DNA of 64,000 nucleotides from Pseudomonas sp. GM50. GTDB lineage: Bacteria; Pseudomonadota; Gammaproteobacteria; Pseudomonadales; Pseudomonadaceae. The stretch lies in contig NZ_AKJK01000104.1 of NCBI RefSeq assembly GCF_000282375.1, positions 56,429 to 120,428 of the forward strand, written 5' to 3'. The notes under the pieces were generated by a model. That model saw nothing but the letters and a program-made list of their open reading frames with translations, was not told the DNA's origin and did no database searches. Below are positions 45,523-53,932 of the stretch, in pieces; the stretch's first letter is position 1; each line of letters starts with the position of its first letter. The position numbers and the translations under genes were made by a program.

Positions 45523-45810
45523 TTAATGGATCATGTTGATCTCGGGCACAGCGCCATTTTCATACCACCAGTGGCAGATCACATACCGACTACCGTTGTA
45601 TGTCTCGCAAAGTTGATGCCCCATAAGCTCAAACACCCTTTCTAGCCTGGAACTACGGATTGTTTTCCCATCCGCAAACCGCCCGCGAGCTTCAGAAAAA
45701 ACGACTCCAACCACACAGGGATGCTGAAATTCAGCGCAGCACAGGTAGCCTGTTACCTGGACACCGAAATCAATTTTCTTTGCGTTTAAAACGCATTTGG
45801 GGAGAGCCAT
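45523..45810 (-). CDS. Small protein of the island paralogue array, member 1
   Basis: This 95-residue protein runs from ATG 45810, chosen because TTAGGAACG precedes it. It is not recognised as a named family. It contains VTGYLCCAEF, then GRFADGKTIRSS and SRYVICHWWYENGAV. The pattern 'YL...G(V/L)(V/L)F...(R/G)F.(D/E)G..(I/L)(R/H)(S/T)......(Y)V(I/V)..' is shared with 45862-46197, 46737-47114 and, more weakly, 47590-48057. The close ending with member 2 (HW-x2-ENGA) marks a tandem duplication. No signal peptide or membrane helix is seen. An immunity-type role is a guess from the array form. Confidence 0.6.
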   Translation of the reverse strand: MALPKCVLNAKKIDFGVQVTGYLCCAEFQHPCVVGVVFSEARGRFADGKTIRSSRLERVFELMGHQLCETYNGSRYVICHWWYENGAVPEINMIH

Positions 45811-45861
45811 TCTTTCGTTCCTAAGCCTCTGATATCGACCATGAGCAACCCACAATCCACC

Positions 45862-46197
45862 TCAGTGAACTCGGTCGAATCGGTCTAAAGCACCGTTCTC
45901 AAAAAGCCAGTGGGCTACGACGTATACGCCCCCATCGACTGCAATGATGACTTCATAGCCAGCACGCTTGTGTCGATTAGCGATGGGTTGCGTATGGATT
46001 GGCAACCCTTCCGGGAAGCCCCTAGCGTGATCACAAAACAGAAGCCCAGTCATCCGCGGAGGACGCTCCAATGCGCATAGCAAATAGCCAACGACGTCTG
46101 GATCAGCGATAGCTGCACGTGCTCGCTCTATGATCTTCGGTAGCTTGAAAAACCTTAAGTCGGACAGCTCAGTCCCGTAAGTTTTGATCCAGTGCAA
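45862..46197 (-). CDS. Small protein of the island paralogue array, member 2
   Basis: This 111-residue protein carries VVGYLLCALERPP, GLLFCDHARGFPEGLPIHTQ and GGVYVVAHWLFENGALDRFD. It is the nearest relative of member 1: both end with an HW-x2-ENGA segment followed by a short His-terminated tail (MIH/RVH). The N-terminal 35 residues (DLRFFKLPKIIERARAAIAD) look helical. It is soluble with no catalytic motif. It lies 52 bases upstream of member 1, so the two are probably co-transcribed. Confidence 0.65.
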   Translation of the reverse strand: MHWIKTYGTELSDLRFFKLPKIIERARAAIADPDVVGYLLCALERPPRMTGLLFCDHARGFPEGLPIHTQPIANRHKRAGYEVIIAVDGGVYVVAHWLFENGALDRFDRVH

Positions 46198-46220
46198 CTG
46201 GTCTCCCCCCTCTTTAACGA

Positions 46221-46325
46221 TCAGATTTCGATGGACAAATCGGGAGTAAATCCCGTCTCTTCCCTTGAAGGCGGCACGAAATCAGAAAACTCAAGGTGTA
46301 GATCTGAGAGCACATAAACCTTCAT
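46221..46325 (-). pseudogene. N-terminal fragment of a metallophosphoesterase
   Basis: The frame gives MKVYVLSDLHLEFSDFVPPS and 14 more residues before a stop. MK-x2-VLSDLHLEF is the standard opening of calcineurin-type phosphoesterases, with the Asp-x-His metal ligands present. The remaining 200 or more residues (GDI, GNHE, GHTH motifs) are absent. It is a short remnant within the small-gene array. Confidence 0.65.
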
Positions 46326-46479
46326 CGATGGCTCCTCAAGCTCATTCTCCAGGTAGACCAGGGAAAATATGAGCCCGCGACAAGCAAGCAAGATGCACCA
46401 TGACGATTGAATCGCTCCTTCGCGTAAGCGCCTAGCTCCACCGTGTCCTCTACAGACAGCGACCAATTGGCTGGGCTAA

Positions 46480-46740
46480 TCAGTGCTTCGTAGGTTCACC
46501 AGCACCCCATGTCGGTGGGTTTTCAACAATGTCGATGGTCATCGTCAGCTCAAATTGCATACGAGCGAAAACCGTATCTAGGTTCGGATGAGATCCCGAT
46601 TCACGTAGCGCTGTTACTAGCTGAAGCAGCTCTTTGCCACTAGCCAGGGACATTTGAACATTGCAATACACCGTATCGTCGTCTTCTCGAGCCATACCGA
46701 CTTCAGATTCCCATGCTGCATTGGCCCGTCCTGAGCTCAC
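46480..46740 (-). CDS. Small hypothetical protein coupled to array member 3
   Basis: This 86-residue protein starts at a GTG overlapping the stop codon of the upstream gene by 4 bases (GTGA), a sign of translational coupling. An internal ATG at residue 16 is another possible start. It has TVYCNVQMSLASGKELLQLV and FARMQFELTMTIDIVENPP, alternating strand and helix. It is not recognised, and I see no metal or nucleotide motif. The overlap suggests it works with the protein encoded at 46737-47114. Confidence 0.55.
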   Translation of the reverse strand: MSSGRANAAWESEVGMAREDDDTVYCNVQMSLASGKELLQLVTALRESGSHPNLDTVFARMQFELTMTIDIVENPPTWGAGEPTKH

Positions 46741-47114
46741 TCAACAGTTGGTGACACAGGAGACTCATTCATACCCGCCATGAAGGCTCGGAAGCTTGGC
46801 CGTCCATCCAAGCGCTTGAATGACGCGATCACGTATCTGGCATCCATCGTTGTGAGCACCCAGAACCGCCCTTCCTTCTTAGCAAGCCGTATAGAGGAGG
46901 TACGCAAAAAATGCCCGTCATCAAATCGCCCGAATTGACCGACTTCCTTGTGACCGTACACGACTCCGACCGCGGTGTTACCGGATACGAAAACGTCGCT
47001 CAAGTAAGCCGTGATGGGAACATCGTAATGGTGCTTGCTCGCACGTAGGATTCTGCCCAAATGAAAATCCGTGAGGCGCCTGGAGTGAAGTTCGAGCGTT
47101 GTATTGCTTGGCAT
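46737..47114 (-). CDS. Small protein of the island paralogue array, member 3
   Basis: This 125-residue protein contains VPITAYLSDVF, GVVYGHKEVG, GRFDDGHFLRTSSIRL and DARYVIASFKRL. The GRF-x-DG-x2-(I/L)R-(T/S)S core and the YVI-x3 strand align with members 1 and 2, though overall identity is low. It is soluble with no recognised catalytic motif. It is followed by a 4-base overlapping partner gene. Members of this array sharing a core but with variable flanks resemble families under diversifying selection. Confidence 0.62.
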   Translation of the reverse strand: MPSNTTLELHSRRLTDFHLGRILRASKHHYDVPITAYLSDVFVSGNTAVGVVYGHKEVGQFGRFDDGHFLRTSSIRLAKKEGRFWVLTTMDARYVIASFKRLDGRPSFRAFMAGMNESPVSPTVE

Positions 47115-47129
47115 TGCCCCAGCCCCGAT

Positions 47130-47552
47130 TTAGTAGATTTTTTTGACTTCGACTAAAGAGTCGATGCAAAACTGAGGATCGTGAACGTCTGCATACACTG
47201 CTCCGCTAGCCACCTCCAAGAGACACACTGGGATCCCAATTTTATCGTAACCAAGCGATAGCCCAGTCAACTTTTCCATGCTCCATGCATCAGTTTTGTT
47301 CATCCACTTTGGGATCACTGCCTGCACTTGTGTCAGTTCGAGATCAGGCCCGCGCTTTTTGAGGATCTCCTTAAACGCAGTTTCATCACCAGCCATTAGC
47401 ACTAGAGGAGTCATCCGATCTTCATTACGGACTTTTACATCCACGTGATACCAATGCGTCGGGAGCAATCTGGAGATTTTGTACCAATGTGCATGTCCTT
47501 CACCAAACATGCTCACGCGTCCCACCCTATCTTCTAAATCTGTGCCGAACAT
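47130..47552 (-). CDS. Small hypothetical protein in the array
   Basis: This is a 140-residue soluble protein with RLLPTHWYHVDVKVRNEDRM, KKRGPDLELTQVQAVIPKW and MEKLTGLSLGYDKIGIPVCL. It does not share the array's core pattern and I do not recognise it. The start could be residue 1 or the Met at residue 15 (MFGEGHAHWYK). It lies 15 bases upstream of member 3 on the same strand and is probably in the same transcript. Confidence 0.55.
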   Translation of the reverse strand: MFGTDLEDRVGRVSMFGEGHAHWYKISRLLPTHWYHVDVKVRNEDRMTPLVLMAGDETAFKEILKKRGPDLELTQVQAVIPKWMNKTDAWSMEKLTGLSLGYDKIGIPVCLLEVASGAVYADVHDPQFCIDSLVEVKKIY

Positions 47553-47589
47553 CTAAACCATCCGCTTCCATTGGTGAGCCGATTACACA

Positions 47590-48057
47590 CTAGAAAAAAG
47601 AAAAAACCGTCTTGAGACTTGCTGACTTTTCGTGACCCGGCCCCCTCAACACGTAGATCGTGTTCCTCGTTTCGAAGAGAAATCCTTCTTCAAACGAAAC
47701 TGCAAAAGTGCTCCGCATCCAATCGCCGACGTCGAAGCGCCGCTCGCTGTCAAAGCGAACATTGTGAGCAAACAGAATCATCGGGAGCTGCCCTGCAGCG
47801 TGGATCTTTTGTCGCTCGTCTTCGGTGACGTCCAATCGGAAAATTGTCCAGGCTTCCACGAGGCAGTACGGCTTTCGTGGGAAGCGGGATTTGACTAGCT
47901 CGATCAGAGCGTCTTCGTTTTCTTCAGATCCAATCCGTGGCTCACCCGCACTGTACAGAAGCTCAGCAGCTTCTTTGATTTCGTCTGTGCTCACTCTCAA
48001 AATCCCCGTCAATGCATCTGATGTGTATGCCGTACTGCCCCCTGCGACAAGCGTCAT
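47590..48057 (-). CDS. Small protein of the island paralogue array, member 4 (DUF6957-like)
   Basis: This 155-residue protein has a helical N-terminus (TDEIKEAAELLYSAGEPRIG) followed by YCLVEAWTIFRLDVTEDERQ, AHNVRFDSERRFDVGDWMRS and GFLFETRNTIYVLRG. The RRFD-x-GDW-MRST core and the late YVL strand repeat the pattern of members 1-3, with a longer N-terminal domain. The wording recalls Pseudomonas DUF6957 proteins, from memory and unverified. It is the first gene of the minus-strand array, so any array promoter should lie in 48058-48200. Confidence 0.6.
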   Translation of the reverse strand: MTLVAGGSTAYTSDALTGILRVSTDEIKEAAELLYSAGEPRIGSEENEDALIELVKSRFPRKPYCLVEAWTIFRLDVTEDERQKIHAAGQLPMILFAHNVRFDSERRFDVGDWMRSTFAVSFEEGFLFETRNTIYVLRGPGHEKSASLKTVFSFF

Positions 48058-48477
48058 CTAACCCTCCAAGGCATCAATTAGGTCGCTTTCGATGGCCTCC
48101 TATACATCACATTAAAGCGTTGCAGGGCCGACCGCGGCATAACCGCGAGGTTCGCTTCTTTTTCTTGGAAACAGCGCAAGATGCAATAATCCAAAGAGCC
48201 GTTTAAACATCCTAACTCGGCTGTATCGATAGAGCCGTGACATAATTTAAGCAAAGTTGGTTAGCACGCATTCACACTTCCTAATCAACAGTATTTTCTT
48301 CTGGATCGATACTCATGCCGCTATGGGCTGTGACTCTAATAATTTTGAGCGCATTGACGACTAAGAGAAGCCTTCAATCCCACCTTCTAACTTGTTATAG
48401 TCATCCGCATAGCAATTAGAATTGATCATATCGTAAATTTCACATCGACCATGCAACCTGCCATATTCGTCAAATAT
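48058..48477 (+). other. Intergenic region upstream of the small-gene array
   Basis: I see no coding frame longer than a shadow. It is AT-rich towards 48477 and should contain the array promoter. Confidence 0.45.
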
Positions 48478-48729
48478 CTAGAAGCCTTTGAATTCGAACG
48501 ACTGATCAAATCCTTCGAAGCCGCTATCTAATGTTGAAATATCATCACTATTGAATACAAAGCCTTCGTACGCAGCGACTTCATAATCAGAAAACCTTGA
48601 AGTAACCTTAACAAAATCATAAGTCTTGTCGTCATCATTAGCAATGATTTCGATATCGCTCTCGTGAGCCCAGCCAGTGCTTGTAACCAGCTTCTTGAAT
48701 TGCTCAAGATCTAGTTTTGCATACCGCAC
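48478..48729 (-). CDS. Small acidic hypothetical protein
   Basis: This frame of about 83 residues starts at a GTG at 48729. The longer upstream frame looks non-coding. It has LDLEQFKKLVTSTGWAHESD, TYDFVKVTSRFSDYEVAAYE and a Phe/Asp-rich tail. Strongly acidic with no membrane segment, it is not recognised and could be a 5'-truncated gene or a small acidic inhibitor-like protein. Confidence 0.4.
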   Translation of the reverse strand: MRYAKLDLEQFKKLVTSTGWAHESDIEIIANDDDKTYDFVKVTSRFSDYEVAAYEGFVFNSDDISTLDSGFEGFDQSFEFKGF

Positions 48730-48923
48730 CTGCCTTGATGTCCGGCATGCCAAAAGTATTGCAAAAGAAAATATCTCCTGGCAATAACTTTTTTTGTGTA
48801 CGCCTGCAGACCGATTACTGTCCAACCCAAAACAGCCCTGTAAGCCGCGAAAACACAAATGGGTATGCAACTAGGATACTTGCTAAAAAACTTGAGATTC
48901 CTGGCAGGAAAGTGGAATGCAGA

Positions 48924-49118
48924 ATGCAAAAAATAGCGCGGGTGAGTAAGGAGGTCGCAAAATCTGTGCTGGCCGGCACCTGTCTGGTCGGGTCAGTCTC
49001 GGCAGCAAACCTCTACAAGGAAGGGAGAACGCCCTATCGTATGCTCAAGGTAGTTGAACCCGTCCCGGGTACTGTGACACCGGTATTCATCATAGGTGAT
49101 CAACCCCTTCGTTTTTGA
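48924..49118 (+). CDS. Doubtful small reading frame
   Basis: This 64-residue frame has a possible signal-like segment (SVLAGTCLVGSVSAA). AAGGAGG occurs inside the frame rather than before it. Coding status is uncertain and no family is recognised. Confidence 0.15.
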   Translation: MQKIARVSKEVAKSVLAGTCLVGSVSAANLYKEGRTPYRMLKVVEPVPGTVTPVFIIGDQPLRF

Positions 49119-50108
49119 CGCATATGGACATCGAAGCGGTAAGATCTTCCGGCGCAAAGGAAGAGACCACGCGTTACTATCTAACCAACCTAAAGCTAGA
49201 GTCGAAGAAAGGTGGTTGATACGCCGCTCCCAGCAATAGCGGGGATGACAGTTTCTATCATAGCTGACAAAGGCAGTGGCGCGACAATCTACAGTGGGGA
49301 GGTTGCTGACAGAGAAAGATAGCGAGGAACTACATCGCATTGCGTTTAGATCCTGCTGCAAGGGATTTTCTGTATGTAGTTCTAAGGAGCACTACGTGCT
49401 AGGTGAATAGTTTGTAAACGATGGATCTGCATACATTCTGTTCGTTTTGGTCGGAATCACTTGAACACATGTAATTTCATTGAGCAATCAGAACCGGCTT
49501 ACAGCACTCTCCGATTGGCTGGCTGGAAACCCAACATAGGGCAACTGGTTCGACTGTGTTTTTCTGTCAAAAAATTTAGCAGAAGCAGTTGAGTGCCCAG
49601 TTCACCCTTCGGACAGCAGCAACACTAAGTACGCTAGTAACATACGCTTTTCTACCGGAAAATTTTAAAACCTTCACCCCTGTTTTTGACTAGAAGTCGG
49701 CTGCGGCTTCAAGAGAGTATTAGCTCAAATTAAGCACAAGCTAGGCACCAACGATTTCAAGGCCAAATACAAAACCGGTGACTTGCACTTAAATACAATC
49801 TAATTTGATAACAAAAATAAGCGCAACTGCAACAGTTATAACGTTTACATATTATAATTAGCTGTGTTTTTAGGATTACCTCCTTTTTCCCTGAATGCGC
49901 GGCTCCTGCCAGGGCCTCGACAGGCTCTCACCCTCTCCTGCCGGGACTTATTCTTGACTATTTAACGGTATGCTATTGACATACCTTTATAAACATGAAA
50001 CCTGCGCCTTGACGGCGATTTTCCAAACATTTAACGTAAATTGACAGATCGGGGGTGAGCCCAGACTGATGACCAAATCGTTGATTTTTTTTGATAAATG
50101 GAAGCTGC
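49119..50108 (+). other. Long AT-rich gene-free stretch
   Basis: Nearly 1 kb shows no convincing gene, RNA or repeat. Frames are short and broken on both strands. It precedes the Xis-like gene and probably consists of island filler or decayed genes. Confidence 0.5.
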
Positions 50109-50297
50109 ATGAACGAATACTTGAACCCTGGCCAGACCGCCGAAATCTTGGGCGTTTCCGTTGACACCCTGCGTTTTTGGAGGTATTCCGGCAAGCACAC
50201 GAAGCAAATTCCAGCTCACAAACACATCAGTCGCCGGGTGTTCTACAAGCGTTCGGACGTTGAGCGCTTTGCCGAGACGATGTATTGCCCTGCGTGA
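50109..50297 (+). CDS. AlpA/Xis-like helix-turn-helix protein
   Basis: This 62-residue protein (start at 50109, MNEYLNPGQTAEILGVSVDT) has a MerR-like winged helix-turn-helix. The recognition helix is in VDTLRFWRYSGKH and the wing in ISRRVFYKRSDVERF. Its size and motif fit excisionases and AlpA-type activators of integrated elements. It lies 400 bases from a tRNA-Leu cut in its anticodon loop, as expected of a recombination directionality factor near an attachment site. No integrase gene is visible in the window. Confidence 0.75.
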   Translation: MNEYLNPGQTAEILGVSVDTLRFWRYSGKHTKQIPAHKHISRRVFYKRSDVERFAETMYCPA

Positions 50298-50386
50298 TAG
50301 CCCTGCCCCATCAAAAGACTGATTAGCAACACCAACGAGCACGACGCTCGAGAGAGGCCCTGGCACGACGCCATAGGCCCGCTAAG

Positions 50387-50412
50387 AACCCAGACCAGCG
50401 ACTGGGTTTTTT
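50387..50412 (+). terminator. Terminator after the Xis-like gene
   Basis: AACCCAG and CTGGGTT form a 7-base stem with an 8-base loop, followed by TTTTATT, about 90 bases after the stop codon. Confidence 0.8.
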
Positions 50413-50703
50413 ATTGCCTGAAGAAAGCCAGAATGGCCGCTTGGGAGCCGAGAAGCGGTTGTGAAAATATTTTGGGGAAAGTGAAAATAAATTCGGCGAG
50501 AGCTTAGATGTGGTGCTGGAAGCTGCCGGGAGAGGGCGCGTTTTTGAGCTCGGGCTCCCAAATAGCTCCCAAGGAAGAAAATTAGGGTTGCTTGGATGGT
50601 CAGAGTTTTGTACTGGAAAGCTGCCGAGGGCCGGCGTTTACGGGGTGCTCAGAGGAGGATGCGAAATGAAGAAGGATAGCGAGGGGTGTTGACAGTTAGA
50701 TGC

Positions 50704-50742
50704 TTTTAAGTCCCATGCGTCTACCAGTTTCGCCATTCGGGC
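50704..50742 (-). pseudogene. 5' fragment of tRNA-Leu(UAA), cut in the anticodon loop
   Basis: The minus strand reads GCCCGAATGGCGAAACTGG then TAGACGCATGGGACTTAAAA. That is the acceptor 5' strand, D-arm and anticodon 5' stem of Pseudomonas tRNA-Leu(UAA). It stops just after the anticodon; the variable arm, T-arm and acceptor 3' strand are missing. This marks a recombination point inside the tRNA gene. Confidence 0.85.
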
Positions 50743-50893
50743 GGTAGCGCGGTAAAGCAGTCTGAAGACTGGCCAATAACGATCTGGCAGTTCTGACGCT
50801 TGTGCAACAGAGGGGGAAATATATACATCCCGCTCCGGTGAAGCAAGTTCGCAAATCCCCTTTTCAAGACTAAATCTTGCAGGACTGCGAAAA

Positions 50894-50927
50894 TAAAAAA
50901 GCTCCGTAGATCATGGATCTACGGAGC
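50894..50927 (-). terminator. Terminator downstream of tRNA-Cys
   Basis: A perfect 12-base stem, GCTCCGTAGATC / GATCTACGGAGC, has a 3-base loop and is followed on the minus strand by a T-run. Confidence 0.88.
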
Positions 50928-50937
50928 TCGTTTAAAG

Positions 50938-51011
50938 TGGAGGCCGAAGTCGGAATCGAACCGGCGTAGGTGGATTTGCAATCCACTGCATAACCATTTT
51001 GCTATTCGGCC
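50938..51011 (-). tRNA. tRNA-Cys (GCA)
   Basis: This is a 74-base cloverleaf with the encoded CCA end. The acceptor is GGCCGAA/TTCGGCC, the anticodon loop ATTGCAAAT carries GCA, and the T-loop is GGTTCGATTCC. An independent terminator follows. In Pseudomonas this gene usually sits in a Gly-Cys-Leu tRNA run; no tRNA-Gly is seen within 300 bases upstream here. Confidence 0.95.
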
Positions 51012-51351
51012 TCAAACATCTGATGTCAGTAGCACAACACCAAACGTGTAAACTCGTATCTGGAAACAAGATTCTAATCTAGTATCCAACCCTTTGAAAT
51101 CTAAGGGGTTTTCGTGTTCCCTAAGCAGGAATGGACGCAATTCTGGACTGGTTCGAAAGGCATGTCAAGAACTGGAGAAAAATAATTCGAGATGCGCGAT
51201 CGCCAATACCCGGTCGCTTTGGAGCCTAACACTTCAGCGCCACAAAAAACGCTACCTTTCACAAGATGAGTATCGGCTTTTGTGCCTAGCCCATAGGCGC
51301 GTAGTCGCTGCCGAAGGCTGCGATCTTTTGATCTTGCTTATATGTCCCTCT
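51012..51351 (+). other. Intergenic stretch upstream of tRNA-Cys
   Basis: There is no convincing gene here. A weak hairpin occurs near 51087-51111 (AACCCTT...AAGGGGTT, then TTTCG). The sequence is unlike the usual tRNA-Gly region. Confidence 0.4.
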
Positions 51352-52260
51352 TCAATGACTGACCGCCACCACCCGTTGCAACCGCTGCCGATACTGGCTG
51401 GGTGTCTCCTGCATTTCATGTCGGAAGTGCCGATTGAAATTCGACAAGTTGGCGTAACCCACTTCAAAGCAGATATCTGCAACGCTGAAGCTGCTTTGCG
51501 CCAGCAAACGGCAGGCACGCTGGACGCGCAGTTTGCGCGTCAGGTCGACGAAGGTATGGCCGGTGGCGCGCTTGAAAAATTTGGAAAAGGCCGGTTCGTT
51601 CATGTCCAGGCGTTGGGCGATGACCGACATCCGCAACTCATCCGCAAGGTCGTTGAGGATGTAGTCGAAGACGATACTCATGCGCTGGGCCGTCAATGCG
51701 TCGAGCATCGGCGCATATTGCAGGCTGGCAAGTGTCTGTTTCTCGTTGTCGGGGGCCGACGCCAGCAATTGCAGCAATGACAGGAACAGGCACAGTCGCT
51801 GCAATCCGTGGCACTGGCCGATGTCTTCCAGCAGGCGGGCGGCTTTCTTGCGGGTATTGCCATGAAATTCGATGCCCTGTGCCGCCTGGCGAAACAGGAT
51901 TTGCAACTCGCTGAGTTCAGGGACCTTGTCGCGCAGCTGCATCAGCATCTGACCGTCGAACTGCAACACCACGTCGCGCCCCTCAATCACCTCGCCTTTG
52001 CCCAGGTCGCTGATCCAGTCGTGAGGCAGGCCAGGGCCGATCAGGGCGACATGGCCGGCTTCGAACACGCCGATATAGTCACCGGCCAACAGCCGTCCGC
52101 TGCCTTCGCGGATCAGGTGAATCTCGAACTCTGGATGATGGTTCCAGCGAGCAAGGTCGAAGGGATAGTCGTGTTCATACCAACGAAAGCTGTGCTGCGG
52201 CTCGTTCAGAATGACTTCAAGCGCCGGCGGCTTGTCTGCGGTTACGTGATGGTTCATCAC
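51352..52260 (-). CDS. AraC-family regulator of polyol use (MtlR-like)
   Basis: This is a 302-residue regulator. A cupin sensor occupies the first half (FEIHLIREGSGRLLAGDYIG). The C-terminal AraC domain has LADELRMSVIAQRLDMNEPAF and FSVADICFEVGYANLSNFNR, ending ETPSQYRQRL. It is divergent from a sorbitol/mannitol-type binding-protein gene, the arrangement of mtlR and mtlE in fluorescent pseudomonads. A 15-base inverted repeat lies between the two genes. The name is by resemblance and position. Confidence 0.88.
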   Translation of the reverse strand: MMNHHVTADKPPALEVILNEPQHSFRWYEHDYPFDLARWNHHPEFEIHLIREGSGRLLAGDYIGVFEAGHVALIGPGLPHDWISDLGKGEVIEGRDVVLQFDGQMLMQLRDKVPELSELQILFRQAAQGIEFHGNTRKKAARLLEDIGQCHGLQRLCLFLSLLQLLASAPDNEKQTLASLQYAPMLDALTAQRMSIVFDYILNDLADELRMSVIAQRLDMNEPAFSKFFKRATGHTFVDLTRKLRVQRACRLLAQSSFSVADICFEVGYANLSNFNRHFRHEMQETPSQYRQRLQRVVAVSH

Positions 52261-52397
52261 TCTGGCGATCCCGTTTTTGTTGGTTTTATCAAGGCTACCG
52301 CGAAGCCCGGGACGAGTCGAAGCTGATTCGAAACGCCAAGGCGCGGTTATCAGATTCGCACTAAGCAGGCAGCAAGCCTAGCGCGCTACAGGGCGGC

Positions 52398-52445
52398 CAC
52401 TGATACTTTTTTTCCACGAGTGCCACGGTTAAAAAAGTATCAGTG
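52398..52445 (+). promoter_or_regulatory. Large inverted repeat between the AraC gene and the binding-protein gene
   Basis: CACTGATACTTTTTT (52398-52412) is repeated inverted as 52431-52445, a perfect 15-base match around an 18-base spacer. It is placed where an AraC-type regulator could bind. The A/T runs could also form a bidirectional terminator. Confidence 0.65.
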
Positions 52446-52580
52446 CCGCGTATGCCGTTCATTTGTTCACCGCTTGGGTTGCTGTAATCCTGTGGTCATC
52501 CCGTTGCGGTGACGAATCGCACCGTGGACTACAACAACAATAAGAGCCTCTGCCGCCCAAGGCGCAGAGCGGAGAACACG

Positions 52581-53891
52581 ATGAAGATTATTCCAACAGC
52601 GCTTTTTCTGTCCGCCGGATTGTCCTCCGCCCTGCTCTGCCAGGCGGCCGAAACGGTGACCATCGCCACGGTGAACAACAGCGACATGATCCGCATGCAG
52701 CGGTTGTCCAAAACGTTCGAACAGCTGCACCCGGACGTGAAGCTCAACTGGGTGGTGCTCGAAGAGAACGTGTTGCGTCAGCGCCTGACCACCGACATTG
52801 CCACTCAGGGCGGTCAGTTCGACGTGCTTACCATCGGCACCTACGAGACGCCGCTGTGGGGCGCCAAGCATTGGCTGGAGCCGATGAAGGACCTGCCCGC
52901 CAGCTATGACCTCGCGGATATTTTTCCCTCGGTTCGCCAGGGGTTATCGGTCAATGACACGCTCTATGCCCTGCCGTTCTATGGCGAAAGCACCCTCACC
53001 TATTATCGAACCGACCTGTTCAAGGACGCCGGCCTGAGCATGCCCGAGCACCCGACCTGGACGCAGCTCGGTGAGTTCGCCGGCAAGCTGCACCAGCCGG
53101 ATAAAGAGCAGTATGGGATGTGCCTGCGCGGCAAGGCTGGTTGGGGTGAAAACATGGCGCTGTTGACCACCATGTCCAACGCCTTCGGTGCACGCTGGTT
53201 CAACGAGCAGTGGCAGCCGCAACTCACCGGACCGGAATGGACCGCCGCCGCGAACTTCTACGTCAACACCCTCAAGCAGTACGGCCCGCCGGGTGTTTCG
53301 AGTAATGGTTTCAACGAGACGCTGGCGCTGTTCAACAGCGGAAAATGCGCGATCTGGGTCGATGCCAGCGTCGCCGGCTCCTTCATTACCGACACAACTC
53401 AAAGCAAGGTCGCCGATAAGGTCGGCTTCGTCGCGGCCCCCACGCAAGTCACCGACAAGGGTTCGTCCTGGCTCTATGCCTGGTCGCTGGCCATTCCTGC
53501 GACGTCCAAACACAAGGAAGCCGCCAAAGCCTTTGTGACGTGGGCGACCTCCAAGGAGTACATCCAACTGGTCGCAGAGAAGGATGGCATCACCAACGTA
53601 CCGCCGGGCACTCGCATGTCCACCTACAGCGACGCTTATTTGCAGGCTGCACCCTTCGCCGGTGTCACGCTGAAAATGATGCAGCACGCCGACCCTGCGC
53701 ACCCGTCAATCCAACCCGTGCCCTACGTCGGTATCCAGTACGTGACCATTCCCGAGTTCCAGGCCATCGGCACCTCGGTCGGCAAGCTGCTGTCTGCGGC
53801 GCTCACCGGGCAGATGCCGGTTGAGCAGGCCCTGGCCTCGGCTCAGCAAACCACCGAACGCGAGATGAAACGCGCTGGTTATCCAAAATAG
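52581..53891 (+). CDS. ABC transporter substrate-binding protein for sorbitol/mannitol (MtlE/SmoE-like)
   Basis: This 436-residue periplasmic binding protein of the bacterial family 1 type has a signal peptide ending near residue 22 (LLCQAAE). The mature part shows TVTIATVNNSDMIRMQRLSK, QGGQFDVLTIGTYETPLWG, YALPFYGESTLTYYRTDLF and GSSWLYAWSLAIPA. It resembles MtlE of the mannitol/sorbitol importer. GGAGAACACG precedes the ATG. The permease and ATPase genes that normally follow are absent; a REPIN and an SDR gene come next. The binding protein may serve a transporter encoded elsewhere. Confidence 0.9.
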   Translation: MKIIPTALFLSAGLSSALLCQAAETVTIATVNNSDMIRMQRLSKTFEQLHPDVKLNWVVLEENVLRQRLTTDIATQGGQFDVLTIGTYETPLWGAKHWLEPMKDLPASYDLADIFPSVRQGLSVNDTLYALPFYGESTLTYYRTDLFKDAGLSMPEHPTWTQLGEFAGKLHQPDKEQYGMCLRGKAGWGENMALLTTMSNAFGARWFNEQWQPQLTGPEWTAAANFYVNTLKQYGPPGVSSNGFNETLALFNSGKCAIWVDASVAGSFITDTTQSKVADKVGFVAAPTQVTDKGSSWLYAWSLAIPATSKHKEAAKAFVTWATSKEYIQLVAEKDGITNVPPGTRMSTYSDAYLQAAPFAGVTLKMMQHADPAHPSIQPVPYVGIQYVTIPEFQAIGTSVGKLLSAALTGQMPVEQALASAQQTTEREMKRAGYPK

Positions 53892-53932
53892 CAACATACC
53901 GATAAATCAAGACGCAGAACCTGTGGGAGCAC

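Noticed and set aside
36187..51000. CRISPR array or restriction-modification genes in the island
   Set aside because: No regularly spaced direct repeats, cas genes, methyltransferase motifs or specificity subunits were seen in this stretch.
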